Shown here: in pieces, positions 8,615-17,624 of the stretch | Layout: the number at the start of each line of letters is the position of its first letter | Position numbering within the stretch: the first letter of the stretch is position 1 | Notes under the pieces: model-generated | Database searches by the model: none | Told to the model about the DNA's origin: nothing | The model's input: the letters and a program-made list of their open reading frames with translations, nothing else | Assembly: GCA_965247245.1 (NCBI GenBank) | Contig: CBDFGV010000003.1 | Span: forward strand, 2,356,001 to 2,420,000 | Direction of reading: 5' to 3' | DNA: 64,000 nucleotides | Source of the DNA: Tectiglobus sp965247245 | Lineage (GTDB): Bacteria; Pseudomonadota; Alphaproteobacteria; Rhizobiales; Hyphomicrobiaceae | Position numbers and translations under genes: made by a program

Positions 8615-9046
8615 TTAACCTCCAACAACGTGACGAACAAGAAAGACTGTGAGACCTGTGGTGACCATGAAAACAAGCGTCGCCACAAGCGAACGCACCG
8701 AAAATCGTGCCAAGCCGCAGACGCCGTGACCGGACGTGCAGCCCGAGCTCAACGTCACACCGCAGCCAACGATGATGCCGCCGATCACGAGCACTGCGGG
8801 ACCTGTTGGCACTTCAATTGGCTGCACTGGAAGAGCTGTCATAAGAGCCAATGCGGGAGCCGAGATCATTCCAACAATGAATGCGGCGCGCCAGATCCAA
8901 TCGCTTGGCCCTGAGGGAAAGAAGACGCCGGCAAGTATACCGGTCGCTCCGGCGATACGGCCAATGAACAGCATCAATGTCAGTGCGGCTATGCCAATCA
9001 GAATGCCGCCCGCCAATGACATGAGCGGTGTAAATTCGGTCTCCAC
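8615..9046 (-). CDS. YeeE/YedE-family membrane protein, PmpA-like
   Basis: 143 residues, mostly transmembrane helices. The signature SSGCTSGHGVCG near residue 105 contains the conserved cysteines of YeeE/YedE (TsuA-like) sulfur-compound transporters. It is the first of two half-transporters, with the PmpB-like gene following after 3 bases. The start at 9046 is preceded by CGGGAG at a suitable distance. The substrate is inferred from the family and not shown by the sequence. Confidence 0.85.
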   Translation of the reverse strand: METEFTPLMSLAGGILIGIAALTLMLFIGRIAGATGILAGVFFPSGPSDWIWRAAFIVGMISAPALALMTALPVQPIEVPTGPAVLVIGGIIVGCGVTLSSGCTSGHGVCGLARFSVRSLVATLVFMVTTGLTVFLVRHVVGG

Positions 9047-9071
9047 GATAATCTCCCGAAGTTATTAAATT

Positions 9072-9176
9072 TCAGGATAAGACTGCAATCATGGCAACGG
9101 TAGCAATGGCGCCCCACACCAAAGTGTTTATGAACATTCGTAAGATGACGTGATGCTCATTGTCGCCCAGTATCAT
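9072..9176 (-). CDS. Possible 34-residue single-helix membrane protein
   Basis: A short frame that begins MILGDNEHHV and ends in one hydrophobic helix (VWGAIATVAMIAVLS). Its shape, a short polar head with histidines and then one helix, resembles small accessory subunits of respiratory complexes, but no family is recognised. It lies 25 bases upstream of the PmpA-like gene on the same strand. The ribosome site is weak, so it may not be translated. Confidence 0.35.
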   Translation of the reverse strand: MILGDNEHHVILRMFINTLVWGAIATVAMIAVLS

Positions 9177-9345
9177 AACGTCAGCTAGCGAAGTCGCCAC
9201 GTGTTAAAGGCCTCAGCATTTCGTGTCTTCCACCGCAGTCCGTTGTCGTAAATCTAACGCAGAACGCCGGGGGGCGGTCCCGTGCATGATGCTGTCCTTA
9301 CGATTTGCATGAGCAGCCAGCCAACCATGCTTCGATGACCGGCGC

Positions 9346-9822
9346 TTAACTCGTCACCACGACGTCTGGCGCCAATCGATTGACCTTCATGGCAAACAGC
9401 GTGAAGCAAGTCAGGTCGATGAACGCAGCAAGACCGGACAGCCACAACAGGCCAACCTCGTAGTGGCTGAGCTGCAGAGCGCCGAAGAAAGAGCGCTCCA
9501 CCGCAAGCGCAATCACCAGTATCGGGACAAGCGAGGTCAGAACATCGAGTAAGGGCCGCACATCACTGCCGACAGGCAAGAGAACTACGGCAAAACCCTG
9601 TATAGCGAGGTAGACAAACGCAATGGTGGCGCACGCCAGAAGATGGTTGAAGACGTCCTCGCCTGAAGCAAGATCTGGTTTGTAGCCACCCCAGATCGCA
9701 AAGGCTATGTAGCCCGCGAACAGAAACGGAGAGGTAAATTGAGCAATTGCCCAGAAGCTCGTCTTTCCTGAATTGCCACTCGATCTCTGTGAGAGCCCGG
9801 AGCGGCGATATGATTCTGTCAT
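9346..9822 (-). CDS. Four-helix inner-membrane protein, unknown function
   Basis: 158 residues from the ATG at 9822, which has GGAG 7 bases upstream; the same frame can be extended to an ATG at 9891. After a Ser/Arg-rich head come four predicted membrane helices (about 27-47, 62-85, 95-115 and 125-145). No conserved domain is recognised. It diverges from the nfeD-like gene at 10020 and shares with it a weak FNR-like box at 9931-9944. Confidence 0.6.
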   Translation of the reverse strand: MTESYRRSGLSQRSSGNSGKTSFWAIAQFTSPFLFAGYIAFAIWGGYKPDLASGEDVFNHLLACATIAFVYLAIQGFAVVLLPVGSDVRPLLDVLTSLVPILVIALAVERSFFGALQLSHYEVGLLWLSGLAAFIDLTCFTLFAMKVNRLAPDVVVTS

Positions 9823-9930
9823 TGATTCACTCCGAAATTTCAAACATCGAATAAACCCAGTCAAATTCGCAAGTTTCACATCCTCGGCCATTGATCTCTC
9901 TCAATTTGCAATGTGGTACAATGCAGTAAG

Positions 9931-9944
9931 TTGGTTCAAATCAT
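9931..9944. promoter_or_regulatory. Weak FNR/FixK-like box (TTGGT-N4-ATCAT)
   Basis: TTGGTTCAAATCAT matches 8 of 10 positions of TTGAT-N4-ATCAA. Its centre is 82 bases before the nfeD-like start at 10020, which would leave a leader of about 41 bases for a class II promoter. It is taken seriously only because better boxes occur in the same gene cluster. Confidence 0.35.
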
Positions 9945-10019
9945 TTTGCCCGCCGAATGCCCACGTTCTGCGATCAAGTCATCCTTGGAGTATTCGGCAA
10001 AAGAAGTTGGGGCGTTGAC

Positions 10020-11396
10020 ATGACCCTGATGTCATCCCGCACATGGCAACGCATCTGTATTCTGTTGTGTCAGTCGTTGTTCGTCTTGGTCAGCGGTCAT
10101 TCCGCGGTCGCAAACCAACAACAACAGCCAACAATTGTTGTGGCCAAGATATCGGGGCCGATTGGTGTCGGCGCGGGATTCTATCTTGATGAAGTTTTCG
10201 AGGCAGCGGTCAAGGTACGGGCGGCGCTCATCATACTGCGGCTCGATACGCCCGGGGGCTTGGTTACCGTCACGCGCGAAATCATTCGAAAAATTCTGAA
10301 TTCCCAAACACCAGTTGCTGTCTTTGTCTCCCCGCAAGGTGCGCGCGCGGCAAGTGCCGGGACGTATATGGCTTATGCCGCGCACATTGTTGCGATGGCA
10401 CCTGGGACACATCTCGGTGCTGCAACCCCGATAGCGATGCGAATGCCCGGGCTTCCAGGACAACCGCAAAGAGCACCACCAAGCAACGACGAGCAAGACA
10501 AGAGCCCGCCGGCCGTGGGTTCTGCTGAACGCAAGATGATCAACGACGCTATCGCTTACCTTCGTAGCCTTGCGCAGTTGCGCGGACGAAGCGAAGGATG
10601 GGCGGAAAAGTTCGTCAAAGAGGCGGCAACGCTGACATCACGTGAAGCCAAGAAAGAAGGCGTCATCGAAATCATTGCAGATGACGTCGACGACCTGTTG
10701 CGGCAACTAGACGGCACCGAGGTCAAGATCAGCGGGATAAACAGGAAGCTCAACCTTAAACGCGCGGTCACAGTCATAGCAACGCCCAGCCTTAAAGCTC
10801 AGTTTCTGGCCGTCATCACCGACCCCAACATTGCTTTTATCCTGCTGCTTATTGGTGTTTATGGCATCATCTTCGAGTTCTGGAGTCCGGGACTTGCTGG
10901 GCCGGGAATTGTCGGTGGCATCAGTCTCATTGTTGCCCTAATGGCCCTATCGGCTTTGCCAGTGAGTGCCGCCGGATTAGCGCTTCTGATTCTTGGCATG
11001 GTTCTGATGATCGCTGAGGCAGTTGCGCCAGGTTTTGGTATTCTCGGTATTGGCGGTGTAATTGCATTCATTGCCGGAGCCATCTTTCTTTACGATCCAG
11101 CTGGCGCGGACATGAACATTGCCGTGGCCTGGCCGGTGATTATCGCAACTCTCATCACAAGCCTCGGCATCTTGATTGGAGTGGTCGGGATGGTTGTCCG
11201 CTCGCGCCGCCGACGTGTCGTTACTGGCGCCGAAGAACTCCTCGGTCTCAAGGGTCGGGTGGTCCGGTGGAACGATAGCGAAGGCAAAGTCCACGTTCAC
11301 GGTGAAATTTGGGCAGCGCGATCAAATAGAACACTTCAGGTCGGCGATGAAGTTGAAGTCAGGCGACGCGACGGGCTGACGCTTGTCGTGGAGTAA
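10020..11396 (+). CDS. NfeD family membrane serine protease (NfeD1b type)
   Basis: 458 residues from the ATG at 10020; an upstream ATG at 9957 would only add residues before the signal peptide. Signal peptide about 1-31; a ClpP-like protease domain follows with the nucleophile in ARAASAGTYM (Ser112) and the general base Lys172 in AERKMINDA; then four membrane helices (about 265-390) and a C-terminal OB-fold NfeD domain (LLGLKGRVV ... GEIWAARS). These proteases cleave the C-terminal end of their partner stomatin in archaea and are thought to act in membrane quality control. The partner SPFH gene follows after 18 bases with its own ribosome site, so the two form the classical nfeD-stomatin operon. 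Confidence 0.9.
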   Translation: MTLMSSRTWQRICILLCQSLFVLVSGHSAVANQQQQPTIVVAKISGPIGVGAGFYLDEVFEAAVKVRAALIILRLDTPGGLVTVTREIIRKILNSQTPVAVFVSPQGARAASAGTYMAYAAHIVAMAPGTHLGAATPIAMRMPGLPGQPQRAPPSNDEQDKSPPAVGSAERKMINDAIAYLRSLAQLRGRSEGWAEKFVKEAATLTSREAKKEGVIEIIADDVDDLLRQLDGTEVKISGINRKLNLKRAVTVIATPSLKAQFLAVITDPNIAFILLLIGVYGIIFEFWSPGLAGPGIVGGISLIVALMALSALPVSAAGLALLILGMVLMIAEAVAPGFGILGIGGVIAFIAGAIFLYDPAGADMNIAVAWPVIIATLITSLGILIGVVGMVVRSRRRRVVTGAEELLGLKGRVVRWNDSEGKVHVHGEIWAARSNRTLQVGDEVEVRRRDGLTLVVE

Positions 11397-11414
11397 TGTG
11401 CAAAGGAGATCAGT

Positions 11415-12191
11415 ATGATACCCGCCAGTTTGCTTGCCTACCTTATTCCCCTTGTCGTCATCGTCCTCATCATTGCCTACGCAATTCGGATCTTGAGGGA
11501 ATACGAACGTGGCGTAATCTTTACGCTGGGCCGATTCCAGAGTGTTCGCGGGCCGGGTTTGATCCTCGTGATCCCGATCATTCAACAAATGGAGCGGATT
11601 GATTTGCGCACGCGTGTGTTCGATGTACCGCCTCAGGACGTCATCTCACGCGACAACGTTTCAGTAAAGGTCAATGCCGTTGTCTATTACCGTGTCATCG
11701 ATCCGGAAAAAGCCATTATACAGGTCGAAGACTTCAATCAGGCCACAAGCGAGCTGGCGCAAACGACGTTGCGCTCGGTTGTCGGTCAGCATGAGCTCGA
11801 CCAGATGCTTGCCGAACGCGAACAACTGAACGACAACGTCCAGCAGATCCTCGATCAACAGACAGATGCATGGGGCATTAAGGTTTCAAATGTCGAGTTG
11901 AAGCACATCGACCTCGATGAACAGATGGTTCGCGCCATCGCGAAACAAGCGGAAGCCGAACGATTACGGCGCGCCAAAATCATCGATGCAGAAGGTGAAT
12001 TACAAGCAGCCGAAAAACTCGTTCAAGCCGGTGAAAAGCTGTCCCAGCATCCAGAGTCCATGCAGCTTCGCTATCTCGGCACGCTGGGCAACATTGCCGG
12101 TGAAAAGAGTTCAACAATCGTGTTTCCTTTGCCGGTTGATCTGCTGAACTTGGTTGGCAAACGTCTCGGTGCAGATGATCAACACACGTGA
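11415..12191 (+). CDS. Stomatin-like SPFH/Band 7 protein (slipin)
   Basis: 258 residues. A single N-terminal membrane helix (5-25) is followed by the SPFH domain (REYERGVIFTLGRF ... RGPGLILVIPIIQQMERIDLRT ... VNAVVYYRVIDPEKA) and a helical, probably coiled-coil tail rich in Ala/Glu. It ends in the hydrophobic stretch STIVFPLPVDLL that is typical of the region cut by NfeD. It is the partner of the upstream NfeD protease. AAGGAG lies 7 bases before the ATG. Slipins form membrane microdomain oligomers; the physiological role here is inferred from the family. Confidence 0.9.
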   Translation: MIPASLLAYLIPLVVIVLIIAYAIRILREYERGVIFTLGRFQSVRGPGLILVIPIIQQMERIDLRTRVFDVPPQDVISRDNVSVKVNAVVYYRVIDPEKAIIQVEDFNQATSELAQTTLRSVVGQHELDQMLAEREQLNDNVQQILDQQTDAWGIKVSNVELKHIDLDEQMVRAIAKQAEAERLRRAKIIDAEGELQAAEKLVQAGEKLSQHPESMQLRYLGTLGNIAGEKSSTIVFPLPVDLLNLVGKRLGADDQHT

Positions 12192-12230
12192 GCGGGGACT
12201 TACAGCGCGCCGCCGCCGTTGACCCGGACA

Positions 12231-12285
12231 AGGCCTTTTCCGGCGTCCTCCGGGTTGATGTCGCTCATTGTCGTGGAAAAGGCCT
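12231..12285. repeat. Perfect 11-bp inverted repeat between convergent genes
   Basis: AGGCCTTTTCC (12231-12241) and GGAAAAGGCCT (12275-12285) are exact complements separated by 33 bases. They lie between the convergent stomatin gene and the universal stress protein gene and could form a bidirectional terminator, although neither arm is followed by a long T run. Confidence 0.5.
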
Positions 12286-12299
12286 CAAGCAACTCTTGT

Positions 12300-13145
12300 T
12301 TAGTGAGAGATTAGAACCGGAACTGGGGTGCTTTCGACCATTTCACGTGTCACGCCACCAAACAGGGATTCACGCAGCCGCGAATGTCCATACCCTCCCA
12401 TGACAATGAGGTCGGCGGCTGTGTCGGCTGCCTTGGCCTGCAATGCCTGGGCAACGCTGCGACCGCTGCTTGGTATCTTGGCTAGTTCCACATTGCTGCA
12501 ATGACGCGCAAGAACAGTTGCGATGTCATCACCAGGACTGTCACCGAAGTCCTGGCGCCCAGGGTCTGGGTCCACAACGACGACCATGACGGATTTGGCC
12601 CTCTTGATCAAAGGCGTGGCATCACTGAGTGCTCTAGCGGCTTCTCGAGAAGCGTCCCAGGCAACCAGAATGTTGTCCATCATCGGCGAACCCTTCCAGT
12701 TGCTGGGCAGCAGTAGTACCGGTCGTCCTGACGAAAACAGTGCACCTTCAAATGCAGCTTCGCGCAGGTATGTGTTCGTGTCGTTCGAGGATGGCCCCAC
12801 GATTATCAGATCGGAATGGCGTCCATGCACAGCAGCCACTTCGCGCAGAACAGCAAGCTCCTGGCTGATCCAGCGGACATCGCCGAGCTGCGATCTCGCA
12901 GTCAGACGCTGGTCGGCATCAAGGGCCAAAGCATGCGCCTTCTCTCGTGCTTCCTGCAATTGGCCAACGTCCATGACGGCGGTCGCGGCTCCGATGCCAG
13001 ACGCAATGACGGGCATGACCCGCTGCGTCATTGCAAGAGCGCTGAGGTGGGCATCGTGGTGAGCTGCCAAGCTGCAAGCGGCATCGAACCGTGCAGGAGA
13101 GTCTTCAGATGAATCCAAGAAAACTAGCAAGGTTTTGTATGACAC
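12300..13145 (-). CDS. Universal stress protein, two tandem UspA domains
   Basis: 281 residues. Domain 1 covers about 1-150 and domain 2 about 155-281. Domain 2 keeps the nucleotide-binding signature GGYGHSRLRESLFGGVT near its end; domain 1 has only a degenerate version (GPSSNDTNTY). Such tandem proteins bind ATP and aid survival under energy or oxygen stress, but their targets are mostly unknown. An FNR-like box (13210-13223) is centred 71 bases before the start, leaving a leader of about 30 bases for a class II site, so low-oxygen induction is likely. Confidence 0.88.
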   Translation of the reverse strand: MSYKTLLVFLDSSEDSPARFDAACSLAAHHDAHLSALAMTQRVMPVIASGIGAATAVMDVGQLQEAREKAHALALDADQRLTARSQLGDVRWISQELAVLREVAAVHGRHSDLIIVGPSSNDTNTYLREAAFEGALFSSGRPVLLLPSNWKGSPMMDNILVAWDASREAARALSDATPLIKRAKSVMVVVVDPDPGRQDFGDSPGDDIATVLARHCSNVELAKIPSSGRSVAQALQAKAADTAADLIVMGGYGHSRLRESLFGGVTREMVESTPVPVLISH

Positions 13146-13209
13146 GAAAGTAACCTCGATCGTAACTGACTACGTCCAACGATTGTTCATCGCGGTAGTT
13201 TCCTTTGCA

Positions 13210-13223
13210 TTGAGAAAAATCAA
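13210..13223 (-). promoter_or_regulatory. FNR/FixK-type box before universal stress protein
   Basis: Read on the minus strand it is TTGAT-TTTT-CTCAA, 9 of 10 matches to TTGAT-N4-ATCAA. If the centre lies at -41.5, transcription would start near 13175, 30 bases before the stress-protein ATG. Confidence 0.65.
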
Positions 13224-13473
13224 CCTTGCAGGCATTCATGGCTGGAGACACTTCGCTTGAGACCATCCTCACCATCACTCACTGGCTAAGCTGTCATTGA
13301 CATTATCTGGAACTAGACCGGTATGGTTGGGGCCATGTCCAAGCTTCCATTCCATTGCCGACTGATGTGTCAAAGGCGTTCACGAATGCCGTTGCATTTA
13401 CGACCGCAGCTGCAGTGATGACGTGAACGCAACGACACACGTTGGGTCGACGAAGCTGACCTCTAAACGTGTT

Positions 13474-14034
13474 TCAGTTTATGATACTAAATCTGCAAGG
13501 CTTGGCTTTGGCGGTGCAAATTTCGCGACCACTGCCAACTTCTTTGCAATCGATGCGACGATTGTTGGCGAGCAGCCAGGTGTCGAAGTCATCCCCAACC
13601 AACATGCGAGCGCGCTCGGACCACAATTTGCGCGCTTTGTGTTTTGCCCACTCTTCAAGCTGGGCCGATGCGCCGGTCGCACTAATGATATAGAACCCGC
13701 AGACCTTCCTCGGTCCCTGTACCACTATCGTTGATCGACACGGCGTCGCCTTTGCGGTGCAGCGGTCTTTTCCACTCTCGTTGAAACAGCTATAGTCGTG
13801 ATCCTTGGCCACATACCAAGCTGACCACTTTTTCCCAAATTGCTCTTCCACCTTCTGGCGCCAGGCATCGCGGGCACGCTTTCGCGCCCAGAACTCTGTT
13901 TGTGCTCCGTCGCCAGTGCGAATGATCTGCTCACTCTTGCACTCACGGCCTGTATCCGCAGATGCATTCAAAATCCCGCCAAGCGAAAGCATCATCATCA
14001 GGAACACTCTGACTATTCGTGATGGGTTACCCAT
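13474..14034 (-). CDS. Secreted protein with two copies of a Trp/Cys-rich motif, unknown
   Basis: 186 residues. Signal peptide about 1-26 (ending ASA). The mature protein consists of two copies of a unit of about 57 residues, at 44-100 and 124-181. Each copy reads roughly AQ-E-WA-K-AR--W, then a Trp, then a C-x(4)-SG-(D/E)-C and finally CTAKA-PCR. The repeated cysteines suggest disulfide-bonded modules in the periplasm. No family is recognised. It stands alone, divergent from the methyltransferase cluster and after a 330-base gap from the stress protein gene. The internal duplication is read directly from the sequence. Confidence 0.7.
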   Translation of the reverse strand: MGNPSRIVRVFLMMMLSLGGILNASADTGRECKSEQIIRTGDGAQTEFWARKRARDAWRQKVEEQFGKKWSAWYVAKDHDYSCFNESGKDRCTAKATPCRSTIVVQGPRKVCGFYIISATGASAQLEEWAKHKARKLWSERARMLVGDDFDTWLLANNRRIDCKEVGSGREICTAKAKPCRFSIIN

Positions 14035-14501
14035 GGCCCGTCCTTCCGATTTTCCGAGTGGCTTCCGACGATGCGCAAATACCTAGAGCTAGATCAGCCT
14101 CTAAGCCAAACCGCTTCCGATTGCGATTTCATTGCCAACCGCCGTCGTGTTAACGAGTGAGCCTAACGAGCCTGACTTGATTTGCATTGATCGCCATCAA
14201 TTCGGCGACGCTACTCTCGGACTAGCCGAAGGGGCTTTTGCTGACGCAGGCAGAGAAACAGATCATTCCAATCTTTCGAGCAGCAAAAAAAGTATTGAGG
14301 TGACGGTCAAGCAAGTCTGTTGGCAAGATGGAAATCATCAGTGCCGATGCTTCAGCTCGATGCATATGATTCAGTTAGATCTTTTCCGAGAGCTGGCCTG
14401 TTCTGTTCAACTCCAACGCAGGTCTCAGAGATGACCAAGATCAATGCATACTGCGTTGCCGTATGTGGAATTGCATGCCCGTCTGCACCACAAGCGGAGG
14501 C
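14035..14501. other. Non-coding spacer
   Basis: Contains the promoter regions of the duplicated-motif protein (minus) and of the methyltransferase (plus). A 100-codon open frame at 14132-14434 has no recognisable content. No repeat or structured element was seen. Confidence 0.5.
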
Positions 14502-15374
14502 ATGAGATTGTCGGATCAAGTTAATCGGGGCTGGAAGGATAGAGACTTTCATCCCGTCGAACCACAAACACCATCAGCGGCGCAGTACTATGACGCTGCG
14601 GCAACATCGAGTTTCTATCGCGAATACTGGGGTGGTTCGGACATCCATATCGGTCTTTACCAAACCGGCGAAGAAACCATATCCTATGCCTCCGAGGCGA
14701 TGACCCGTTATCTGTTGTCACGGACGGGGGTGTCCGCAGGCCAACATGCGCTTGACATAGCGTGCGGCTTCGGTGGGACGGTGCGGCTGCTGGCAGCGAT
14801 GGGCTGCTATGCTACAGGTATCGATATATCTGCAACTTGCGTGGACCGGGCACGCGCGCTGAACAATGCAGCAGGATTAAATGAAACCGTCAATGTCAGG
14901 CTCGGCGACTTTCATGCCTTGGACTATGATAAAGACACCTGGGACCTTGTTGTTTGCCAGGAGTCCATCATTCACTCCGAAAGTCGTCCGCGGGTGTTTG
15001 CAGAGGTTTACCGCGTCCTCAAGCCTGGCGGCACTTTTGCCTTCTCAGATATTCTAACATCCGAGACTGCAGACATCGACGTTGTGAAGCGAGCCTTTGA
15101 ACGGCTCGGTGCTAAGCCAGGAGCTACGTTTGACGATTACCAACGCATGGCGCGCGATGCGGGATTCCAAATCACATTTGCGGAGACACGCCCGCATGAC
15201 ATTTCCAAACACTATGATAGGCTTGCGACCGATCTGGAGCGGAACAATGCCGCTTTGGATGATCACTTGCGAGCTGTTCAAGCCAACATCATGATTTGGC
15301 AAGAGGCGCTAGTGGGAGGACACATTACGTGGGGATGTGTCACAGCTAGAAAGCCTTCAATCGAAGCGCACTGA
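14502..15374 (+). CDS. SAM-dependent methyltransferase, sarcosine/dimethylglycine N-methyltransferase-like
   Basis: 290 residues from the ATG at 14502. SAM-binding motif I is ALDIACGFGGTV (about 93-104), with motif II near GIDISATCVDRAR. The N-terminal sequence SFYREYWGGSDIHIGLY closely resembles the substrate-binding opening of sarcosine/dimethylglycine methyltransferases, which make glycine betaine by stepwise N-methylation. The companion glycine methyltransferase is not seen, so the true substrate is uncertain. GGAGG lies only one base before ATG 14502 but seven bases before an in-frame TTG at 14508, so TTG may be the real start. The Cfa gene follows after 60 bases on the same strand. Confidence 0.75.
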   Translation: MRLSDQVNRGWKDRDFHPVEPQTPSAAQYYDAAATSSFYREYWGGSDIHIGLYQTGEETISYASEAMTRYLLSRTGVSAGQHALDIACGFGGTVRLLAAMGCYATGIDISATCVDRARALNNAAGLNETVNVRLGDFHALDYDKDTWDLVVCQESIIHSESRPRVFAEVYRVLKPGGTFAFSDILTSETADIDVVKRAFERLGAKPGATFDDYQRMARDAGFQITFAETRPHDISKHYDRLATDLERNNAALDDHLRAVQANIMIWQEALVGGHITWGCVTARKPSIEAH

Positions 15375-15434
15375 AGCTGAAAACGATGCGGCACATAGGA
15401 AGCGGGGTGTAGCAGGTAAACTCGGGATTATACG

Positions 15435-16601
15435 ATGAGTTTCAACAGCAAAACCGTGGTCGCCGACCTCTTTTCCCACGCAGGCATCAGGTTCGATGGT
15501 GATGCGCCTTACGACCCGCAGGTCCACGATCACAAGTTCTTCGATCGTGTCCTGGCTGAAGGCGCATTAGGAATTGGCGAAGCCTACATGTCTGGCTGGT
15601 GGGACGTTGATGACTTGTTCGGTTTCTTTGTGCGCGCCATTCCCTGCAAAGCACTTCAAGATCGAAAGAATGTTGGTTGGCGTACCGCGATTGCTGCTGT
15701 CAAAGCGCGGCTATTAAATTTGCAGACCCTGGGACAGACCCGCCGGCTGGCAGATGTACACTATAATCTCAGCAACGAACTCTTTGCCAACATGTTGGGG
15801 CCGACGATGGCCTATTCGTGCGGGTTTTGGGAGCGCGCGAACGACCTCGATACTGCCCAGACAGCCAAGTACGAGATGATCTGCCAGAAGCTCAAGCTTA
15901 CCCCAGGTGATCGTCTTCTGGATATTGGTTGCGGTTGGGGCGGATTTGCAAAACACGCTGCGGATAGGCATGGAGCAGAGGTTATTGGGATCACGGTTTC
16001 TGAAGAGCAGGCCGAGTTTGCTCGCGATCTCTGTAGTGGATATCACATCGACATCGCAATTTGCGATTATCGAAATTTCGATGCAGACCGATATGGTGGT
16101 CCCTTCGACAAAGTCGCTTCGATTGGTATGATTGAGCACGTCGGTTACCGCAACTACGGGACTTTCTTTGCGATGGTCAACCAGTGCCTAAAAGACCAAG
16201 GTCTATTTCTTCTCCACACCATAGGTAGTAAGGACTCGATGCGCGCGGGTGACCCCTGGTTGACGCGCTACATATTTCCCGAAGGCGTCGCGCCGTCGAT
16301 GTCTCAATTGAGCACCGCTGCTGAACCAGAATTCTTGCTCCACGACGTACAAAACATTGGCCCAAACTACAGCCCAACGCTGCGTGCATGGCATGATAAT
16401 TTCGAGAATTATTGGAGTGATGAATGCGTGAGCGATGCGAGGCCCCTGATTTGGGGATCCGAGGACGTGTTTTATCGTATGTGGCGCTACTATCTGATGA
16501 GCTGTGCTGCCCATTTTGAAGTCGGCGACGGTCAGGTATGGCAGCTTGTCTATTCAAACGGAATCAAGCGTGGAGGATACTCACGTCATCCCCCATTGTG
16601 A
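15435..16601 (+). CDS. cfa: Cyclopropane-fatty-acyl-phospholipid synthase
   Basis: 388 residues, full length. SAM motif RLLDIGCGWGGFAKHAA (about 157-173), the family pattern VHYNLSNELFANMLGP (about 107), SIGMIEHVGYRNY and a C-terminal WRYYLMSCAAHFEVGD. The enzyme methylates double bonds in membrane phospholipid acyl chains, a common response to starvation, acid or low oxygen. It follows the SDMT-like methyltransferase gene with a 60-base gap and is probably co-transcribed. It lies in the cluster with FNR-like boxes, consistent with a stress role. Confidence 0.93.
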   Translation: MSFNSKTVVADLFSHAGIRFDGDAPYDPQVHDHKFFDRVLAEGALGIGEAYMSGWWDVDDLFGFFVRAIPCKALQDRKNVGWRTAIAAVKARLLNLQTLGQTRRLADVHYNLSNELFANMLGPTMAYSCGFWERANDLDTAQTAKYEMICQKLKLTPGDRLLDIGCGWGGFAKHAADRHGAEVIGITVSEEQAEFARDLCSGYHIDIAICDYRNFDADRYGGPFDKVASIGMIEHVGYRNYGTFFAMVNQCLKDQGLFLLHTIGSKDSMRAGDPWLTRYIFPEGVAPSMSQLSTAAEPEFLLHDVQNIGPNYSPTLRAWHDNFENYWSDECVSDARPLIWGSEDVFYRMWRYYLMSCAAHFEVGDGQVWQLVYSNGIKRGGYSRHPPL

Positions 16602-16736
16602 GTTGTTCAGATTTGTCTGATACGCCAATCAACATGCTGCGGGATCGGAAGATCATCCGTTCCTGCGTTGTTCGCAAACTCATGCAGTAGCAATCTTGCT
16701 ATGATGGTTTTGGTGCAGGTAGAACGCATACAACAG

Positions 16737-17441
16737 TCACGCGTGCGCCAAACCGTCTTGAAGAATGCCAAGGTTGTTCCGGTGCCATCCCTCCTCTCCA
16801 ATAAGGGGAACGAAGCATACATCGCCCAGGTCTTCGATTCTGTATTTCTCTTGATCCATACGAGTGACACGTAGAAGGTCCTGATTGTGCTGATCATGAC
16901 CAACCGGAACAACCATTCGACCTCCGATCTTAAGTTGATCTTCCAGGGATTTCGGTATGCTCGGTGCGCCAGCGGACACAAGGATTGCGTCGAACGGCCC
17001 GGCCTCTGGCCAGCCCTCGGTTCCATCGCCATGTCTAAGCTGCACGTTTGAGTAGCCTGCAGCAATGAGGTTCGATCTCGCAAGCTCAGCCAAAGTCTCG
17101 ATGCGTTCAATGGCAAACACATCCTGCGTGATCTCTGATAAGACGGCTGCGGCATAGCCTGAACCAGCACCAATTTCGAGAACCACATCGCCCCTGCTTA
17201 AGCGCAACGCTTCAACCATGAAAGCAACAATGAATGGCTGCGAGATTGTCTGGCCAGATTTGATGGGCAACGGTTTGTCATCGTAGGCAGACCTTTCGTC
17301 TTCAGGCCTGACGAAGTTCTCCCGCGGGACAGACTGCATCGCTCGAATGACGTTCAGATCAGAGATGCCTCGGCCAATCAGCTGGCTCTCAACCATACGA
17401 GCGCGCGCGGTGGCGCCATCTGCGTTATCAGCTTCCATCAT
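16737..17441 (-). CDS. pcm: Protein-L-isoaspartate O-methyltransferase
   Basis: 234 residues from the ATG at 17441. Family motifs: SQLIGRGISD, VPRENFV, YDDKPLPIKSGQTISQPFIVAFM and SAM motif VLEIGAGSGYAAAVL. Pcm repairs isoaspartyl damage in aged proteins. The frame is open back to 17582, but the extra 47 residues are not family-like. An FNR-like box centred at 17617.5 would put the transcription start near 17576, downstream of the ATG at 17582. Two adjacent ATGs (17441 and 17438) are possible. Such proteins accompany universal stress proteins in several anaerobic or stationary-phase regulons. Confidence 0.9.
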   Translation of the reverse strand: MMEADNADGATARARMVESQLIGRGISDLNVIRAMQSVPRENFVRPEDERSAYDDKPLPIKSGQTISQPFIVAFMVEALRLSRGDVVLEIGAGSGYAAAVLSEITQDVFAIERIETLAELARSNLIAAGYSNVQLRHGDGTEGWPEAGPFDAILVSAGAPSIPKSLEDQLKIGGRMVVPVGHDQHNQDLLRVTRMDQEKYRIEDLGDVCFVPLIGEEGWHRNNLGILQDGLAHA

Positions 17442-17610
17442 GATGTGACTTCTGGTTCTCAATGCATCGTTCCAGCCTGCATCCGGTCTGTTCCATGTAC
17501 TCAATAGTGCATTGGCATGGTGATATCCGGCACGCTGAGCTGTCGTTCGAAGTGCTCGATTGAACGCGACATGCTGGAACAATAGTTACATCATGCGACC
17601 ATCACATCTT

Positions 17611-17624
17611 TTGACGCGCATCAA
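17611..17624. promoter_or_regulatory. FNR/FixK-type box before pcm
   Basis: TTGAC-GCGC-ATCAA, 9 of 10 matches to the FNR consensus. Centred 176 bases from the pcm start at 17441. The class II start point it implies (about 17576) rules out the longer pcm frame. It could also serve the patatin gene on the other strand, though with a leader of about 300 bases. Confidence 0.6.
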
